Assembly: GCA_963592385.1 (NCBI GenBank)
Contig: CAVAWX010000040.1
Span: 1 to 16,293, forward strand
Reading direction: 5' to 3'
Source of the DNA: CAVAWX01 sp963592385
GTDB taxonomy: Bacteria > Actinomycetota > Coriobacteriia > Coriobacteriales > QAMH01
DNA: 16,293 nucleotides
Both the position numbers and the translations under genes were made by a program. The notes under the pieces were generated by a model, which made no database searches, was not told the DNA's origin, and worked only from the letters and a program-made list of their open reading frames with translations. This document shows positions 13,078 to 16,293 of this stretch, one piece after another; within the stretch, counting starts at the first letter, position 1, and the number at the start of each line of letters is the position of its first letter.

Positions 13078-13836
13078 ATGACAGTGAACATCGGACTTGC
13101 ACGCAGCTACGGGCGTGGCGCGGGCGAGAAGCGCCCGTGCACGATACGGCGCCACGTGCTCGAGACGGCGCCCGGCTCGTGCCTGATCGAATGCGGCAAG
13201 ACGAAGGTCTTGTGCGCGGTGACCATCGACGAGAGCGTGAAGGGGTGGCGGCGCGGCAGCGGCAAGGGTTGGGTCACGGCCGAGTACGCGATGATGCCCG
13301 CCTCGACGGGCACGCGCACCCCGCGCGAGACGGGCCGCCGCCAGGGGCGCAGCATGGAGATAGAGCGCCTGATCGGCCGCTCGCTGCGCACGGTGGTGGA
13401 CATGGACGCGCTCGGCGGCGAGGTCACCTTCCACGTGGACTGCGACGTCGTGCAGGCAGACGGCGGCACGCGCACGGCCTCCATCACGGGCGCGTGGGTG
13501 GCGCTGGCCGACGCGCTGCGCACCTGGAAGGCCGCGGGCAAGATCGCGGGCGACCCCCTGACGGGGCAGGTGGCCGCCATCAGCGTAGGGCAGGTGGCCG
13601 GGCGCCTTTTGCTCGACTTGGACTACCAGGAGGACAGCCGCGCCGAGGTGGACATGAACCTCGTGATGAACGCCGACGGCGAGATTATCGAGATACAGGG
13701 CACGGGCGAGCGCGTCGCCTTCTCGCGCGATAAACTCGACCGCATGCTCGACATGGCGCACGACGGCATCGCGGAGCTGATCGCCGCGCAAAACGAGGCG
13801 CTTGCCGACGGCGGGGAAGGAGAACAGCGAAGATGA
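13078..13836 (+). CDS. rph: ribonuclease PH
   Basis: This is a 252-residue phosphorolytic 3'-5' exoribonuclease that trims tRNA precursors, releasing nucleoside diphosphates; the family forms hexameric rings. Recognisable blocks are ETAPGSCLIECGKTKVLCAVT, the phosphate-site region STGTRTPRE with GRRQGRSMEIERLIGRSLR, and the core VDCDVVQADGGTRTASITGAWVAL followed by a DLDYQEDSRAEVDMNLVM segment with acidic catalytic residues. The N-terminal motif is divergent (RSYGRGAGEKRP instead of the usual RxDGRxxDxLRP). AGGAGAGG about 5 nt upstream of the ATG at 13078 is the strongest ribosome site in this operon. The stop overlaps the rdgB start (ATGA at 13833-13836). A partial tRNA gene lies at the other end of the window, but no functional link follows from that. 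Confidence 0.93.
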   Translation: MTVNIGLARSYGRGAGEKRPCTIRRHVLETAPGSCLIECGKTKVLCAVTIDESVKGWRRGSGKGWVTAEYAMMPASTGTRTPRETGRRQGRSMEIERLIGRSLRTVVDMDALGGEVTFHVDCDVVQADGGTRTASITGAWVALADALRTWKAAGKIAGDPLTGQVAAISVGQVAGRLLLDLDYQEDSRAEVDMNLVMNADGEIIEIQGTGERVAFSRDKLDRMLDMAHDGIAELIAAQNEALADGGEGEQRR

Positions 13837-14546
13837 CGGACGTGAATGCCGTGAACAGCCCGAACGCTGCGGGAGCCGCGGGTTCCGTGCCCGCTGCGGA
13901 TGTCGCGGGCACCCCGGGCACCCCGGGCACCCCGCGCCAGGTGGTCATCGCGACGAACAACGCGCACAAGCTTGCCGAGATAGAGCGCATACTCGCGCCC
14001 TGCGGCTGGGAGTTCCACACGCTGGGCGAGTTCGGGGACTTCCCCGAGCCCGTCGAAGACGCCGACAGCTTCGAGGGCAACGCGCGCATCAAGGCCGCCG
14101 CCGCGCTCGCGCACACGGGGCTCGCGGCGTTGGCCGACGACAGCGGCCTGCAGGTGGACGCGCTGGACGGCCGCCCCGGCGTGTGGTCGAGCCGCTACGC
14201 CGGCGAAGACGCAAGCGACGCCGACAACAACGAGAAGCTGCTGGCCGAGCTGGCAGACGTGCCCGACGAGCAGCGGACCGCGCGCTTCACCAGCACCATC
14301 GTCTTGCTCTTGCCCGACGGGCGCGAGCTGGTGGCGAGCGGCAGCTGCGAGGGGCGCATCGCGCATGCGCCGCGCGGCGCCAACGGCTTCGGCTACGACC
14401 CGCTCTTCATCTCCGACGACCTCGGCGGCCTCACCACGGCCGAGGCCGCGCCCGCGCAAAAAGACGCCATCAGCCACCGTGGCAAGGCCCTGCACGCGCT
14501 GCTGGAAAAGGTGCGCGCCGCGCATCTGGACGGGGAGCGTGCATGA
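13833..14546 (+). CDS. rdgB: RdgB/HAM1 family XTP/dITP diphosphatase with repetitive N-terminal extension
   Basis: This 237-residue enzyme hydrolyses non-canonical purine triphosphates (ITP, dITP, XTP) to the monophosphate, keeping them out of nucleic acids. The core starts at about residue 34 with VVIATNNAHKLAEIERIL. It contains FEGNARIKAAAAL, ADDSGLQVDALDGRPGVWSSRYAG with the catalytic Asp, PRGANGFGYDPLF and the terminal SHRGKALHALLEK. The first 33 residues (Asn/Ala/Gly-rich, ending in GTPGTPGTP) are absent from typical family members and come from a 9-bp tandem repeat. The ATG at 13833 overlaps the rph stop and GGAAGGAG sits 10-17 nt upstream, so this start is likely real and the extension translated. 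The stop overlaps the next start (ATGA at 14543-14546). Catalytic residues are intact. Confidence 0.93.
   Translation: MTDVNAVNSPNAAGAAGSVPAADVAGTPGTPGTPRQVVIATNNAHKLAEIERILAPCGWEFHTLGEFGDFPEPVEDADSFEGNARIKAAAALAHTGLAALADDSGLQVDALDGRPGVWSSRYAGEDASDADNNEKLLAELADVPDEQRTARFTSTIVLLLPDGRELVASGSCEGRIAHAPRGANGFGYDPLFISDDLGGLTTAEAAPAQKDAISHRGKALHALLEKVRAAHLDGERA
13907..13933 (+). repeat. 9-bp tandem repeat GGGCACCCC, three exact copies
   Basis: Three identical units at 13907, 13916 and 13925 encode the GTPGTPGTP part of the rdgB N-terminal extension. Because the unit is 9 bp, gain or loss of copies keeps the frame. The stretch is a good candidate for length variation between strains. Confidence 0.9.
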
Positions 14547-16126
14547 TGGGGATGGCATCGGCACGAGCCGTCGCTTCGACGGCGGAGACTGCATCGACGG
14601 ATACTGCGCCTGCAGGACCGCCGCCCGCCGATGCGCCCGCCGCCAGGCGCAAGCTGCAGTTCAAGCGCATATGCGCCGTTCCCTGGCCTGTCCTGCTCGC
14701 GACCTTCGCGGCGCTCACCGCCCTGTGCGCGCTCTTCCCCTTCTCGGTCGACGACTGGTACTGGGGCAGCTACGCCTCCGACAAGCGAATTGCCACCTTC
14801 TTTGCCGGCTACAACGGTCGCTACTTCTCGAACCTTTTCTGCGTCGTCTTGACGCGCGTGCCCCTCCTGCATGCCCCCGTCGTCGCGGCAGTGCTTGCAG
14901 GCATCGCCTTGTGCGTGCAAAAACTTGTGGGCCGCCGGGATACGAGCATGTTCTGGTTGTGCCTGCTGCTCGTCTTCCTCGTGCCGACGGCAGTGTTTGC
15001 CCAGGGCGTCGTGTGGACCTCCGGGTTCGTGAACTACACGCTCCCCGCTCTGTTCATCCTGCTGTACATACTGGCCGTGCGTGGGTGCCTGGGCGACGAG
15101 TACCACCCTTGCGCAAAGCTCGCCGCGCCCCTGGCCGTGCTGGGCTTTTGCAGCTCGCTTGTGGTCGAGACCGTGACCGTCGCCAACATCGTGGCCTCGC
15201 TCGTGGTCCTGGTCTACACGAAGCGCCGCCATGGGAAGCTCGACGTGGCGCAGCTTGCGTTTTTCCTCGGGGCGCTTGTCGGCGCGGCCCTCATGTTCTC
15301 CAACGACGCCTACCTCTCCATCGCTCAAGGCGACGATCCCGTCCAGGCGGACGGCGCGTCGTATCGCCAGGTGGCCCCGGGCGGGCCTCTCCACAGCGCC
15401 CTTTCCTGCCTCGCGACGAGCCTCGCTCCTTATTTGGTCGTGCGTGCATGGCCCATGCAGGCGTTTTTCTGCGTCATTGCGGTCTTGTCCTGTGCTCAGG
15501 CCCGCCGCGCGGGTGAAAAGCGCCGCGTCCGCCTGTTCGCCTGCTTTGCCGTCGTCTTCTTCGCCGTCGCGGTGTATGGCATCTGCTACGTTTTCGCTGC
15601 GCCCGACGAGCTGCCCACCCTGCTGAAATGCGCCAATCTCGTCGCCTGCGCGATACAGGCTTTGGCGCTGCTCGTGTGGTGTGTGCTGTTGTGGCGCGAC
15701 GGCCGCAGGAAGGAGCTCCTCGTCGTCTTGTACGCTGCGGCCCTCGCGTTGCCCCTGTTGCTCGTGAACTGCTACGGCCCGCGCTGCTATTTGCCGTCCT
15801 ATATCCTGCTCGCGGCCCTCGTCTGCCTGCTGGCCGACACCTGCGCGCCTGCGCCGGGGCGCCGCCTCACGGCCTGCACTTGCGTGGCGGCGACGTTGAT
15901 GTTTTCTGTTCTCGTGGCGCTCTACGCGCCCATCCATGCGGCCGATGTGGAGCGCGCGCAGCTGGCGGGGGAGGCGAAGGCGACGGGGGCTGCGGAGCTG
16001 GACCTGCCCTCGTTGAATGCGGGCGGGCTCGTGTGGCATGCGGATCCGGACACCGAGGCGCTGGCCTACCGCTTCCGCCAGTTCTACGGCCTGGACAAAG
16101 GCGTGGAGATACGCGTGCAGAAGTGA
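14543..16126 (+). CDS. polytopic membrane protein, DUF6056-like (possible GT-C type enzyme)
   Basis: This is a 527-residue integral membrane protein. A 43-residue Ala/Pro/Thr-rich cytoplasmic lead comes first, then about 11-12 hydrophobic helices between residues 47 and 460, and a soluble tail of about 65 residues. After the first helix comes VDDWYWGSY (Asp70-Asp71), an acidic pair in the first external loop, followed by NGRYFSNL. That layout recalls DUF6056 and, more distantly, GT-C lipid-linked glycosyltransferases, whose catalytic acid lies in the same loop; this resemblance is by pattern only. GGGGAG (14532-14537) is well placed before two consecutive ATGs (14543, 14546), and the start overlaps the rdgB stop. 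It ends the operon. The last residues (YRFRQFYGLDKGVEIRVQK) are soluble. The substrate is unknown; transfer of a sugar or modification of an envelope polymer is a guess. Confidence 0.7.
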   Translation: MMGMASARAVASTAETASTDTAPAGPPPADAPAARRKLQFKRICAVPWPVLLATFAALTALCALFPFSVDDWYWGSYASDKRIATFFAGYNGRYFSNLFCVVLTRVPLLHAPVVAAVLAGIALCVQKLVGRRDTSMFWLCLLLVFLVPTAVFAQGVVWTSGFVNYTLPALFILLYILAVRGCLGDEYHPCAKLAAPLAVLGFCSSLVVETVTVANIVASLVVLVYTKRRHGKLDVAQLAFFLGALVGAALMFSNDAYLSIAQGDDPVQADGASYRQVAPGGPLHSALSCLATSLAPYLVVRAWPMQAFFCVIAVLSCAQARRAGEKRRVRLFACFAVVFFAVAVYGICYVFAAPDELPTLLKCANLVACAIQALALLVWCVLLWRDGRRKELLVVLYAAALALPLLLVNCYGPRCYLPSYILLAALVCLLADTCAPAPGRRLTACTCVAATLMFSVLVALYAPIHAADVERAQLAGEAKATGAAELDLPSLNAGGLVWHADPDTEALAYRFRQFYGLDKGVEIRVQK

Positions 16127-16131
16127 GAGGC

Positions 16132-16174
16132 GTGCCGGCGCAGATGTACCGGCGCGGACGTGGCCGCGGCGGAT
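16132..16174 (+). repeat. degenerate 14-15 bp tandem repeat after the membrane protein gene
   Basis: Three imperfect units start at 16132, 16146 and 16160, of the form GT(G/A)CCGGCGC(A/G)GA(T/C), with the third more divergent. They begin five bases after the stop of the DUF6056-like gene. No coding function is seen. Confidence 0.5.
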
Positions 16175-16226
16175 GGAGGCGGATGACCGCCCGGCTTCAT
16201 CGTGTGTATCGTGAATTACGAGCGTC

Positions 16227-16256
16227 GAAGATGCACGGGGTGAAGATGCGCGGGGT
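16227..16256 (+). repeat. 15-bp tandem repeat next to the tRNA gene
   Basis: Two units, GAAGATGCACGGGGT (16227-16241) and GAAGATGCGCGGGGT (16242-16256), differ at one base and are followed by GAAGGGGGAG. They lie 14 bp from the 3' end of the minus-strand tRNA, in the position where its terminator would be expected, and carry the GGGGTGAAG word. The 143-bp spacer otherwise holds no gene. Confidence 0.75.
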
Positions 16257-16269
16257 GAAGGGGGAGAAC

Positions 16270-16293
16270 TGGTGCCCCCGGACGGAATCGAAC
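16270..16293 (-). tRNA. 3' end of a tRNA gene (partial, cut by window edge)
   Basis: On the minus strand the sequence reads G-TTCGATT-CCGTC, i.e. a T-loop with the TTCRANN consensus and the 3' half of the T-stem. It continues with acceptor strand CGGGGGC, discriminator A and an encoded CCA. The matching 5' acceptor strand would be GCCCCCG, common in actinobacterial tRNA-Arg, but the anticodon lies outside the window so the identity is not established. Confidence 0.85.

Noticed and set aside
14393..16039. 548-codon minus-strand frame opposite the membrane protein
   Set aside because: Its composition is that of an antisense frame (His/Gln/Arg-rich). The plus-strand frame shows regular hydrophobic helices and a good ribosome site.

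Overview
The window is about 16.3 kb of GC-rich DNA in which nearly all bases are coding. It looks like a high-GC Gram-positive chromosome segment. Strong third-position G/C use, the gene order murI - rph - rdgB (also known from actinobacteria such as mycobacteria), a YrvO/MnmA-type pair and several 'actinobacterial' small membrane proteins point to Actinomycetota. A Coriobacteriia (Eggerthella/Slackia-like) source is my best guess, but this is inference. There are no IS elements, phage genes, CRISPR arrays or rRNA genes. A 10-base run of N (5680-5689) marks an assembly gap.

Layout. (1) 62-1342: a CDP-glycerol glycerophosphotransferase-type wall polymer enzyme. (2) 1558-2773: a two-gene unit of a YtxH-like membrane protein and a PRC-barrel protein, behind a promoter with a perfect TATAAT. 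(3) 2983 to the gap: a family 2 glycosyltransferase, then a LytS-type sensor histidine kinase whose extreme C-terminus, and possibly its response-regulator partner, is lost in the gap. (4) 5935-8524: a small membrane-anchored, Glu/Ala/Lys-rich protein resembling PacL/DUF1490, directly followed by a heavy-metal-type P-ATPase with Tyr-Ser-Cys where most relatives have Cys-Pro-Cys. (5) 8669-12014, minus strand: cysteine desulfurase, then mnmA (ATGA overlap), then a Ppx/GppA phosphatase (short overlap). This is a tRNA 2-thiouridine operon carrying a (p)ppGpp/polyphosphate-type enzyme. (6) 12066-16126, plus strand: murI, rph, rdgB and a polytopic DUF6056-like membrane protein, the last three linked by ATGA overlaps. 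(7) The 3' end of a minus-strand tRNA at the right edge.

The two divergent operons (cysteine desulfurase and murI) share a 51-bp intergenic region. In it each gene has a -10-like hexamer followed by exactly 7 nt and then the ATG, which suggests leaderless transcripts on both sides.

The most unusual signal is a genome-style rather than gene-style one. Many non-conserved places (linkers inside tagF-like, ppx and mnmA; the tail of the glycosyltransferase; the N-terminus of rdgB; at least four intergenic spacers) hold short imperfect tandem repeats of 9-24 bp. A recurring word GCGGGTGAA / GGTGAA occurs in several of them. In coding linkers it is read in the same frame as Gly-Glu, using the locally unusual codons GGT GAA. 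The ppx and mnmA insertions share a near-identical 17-mer. The best candidate for a functional system is the PacL-like protein plus P-ATPase pair.
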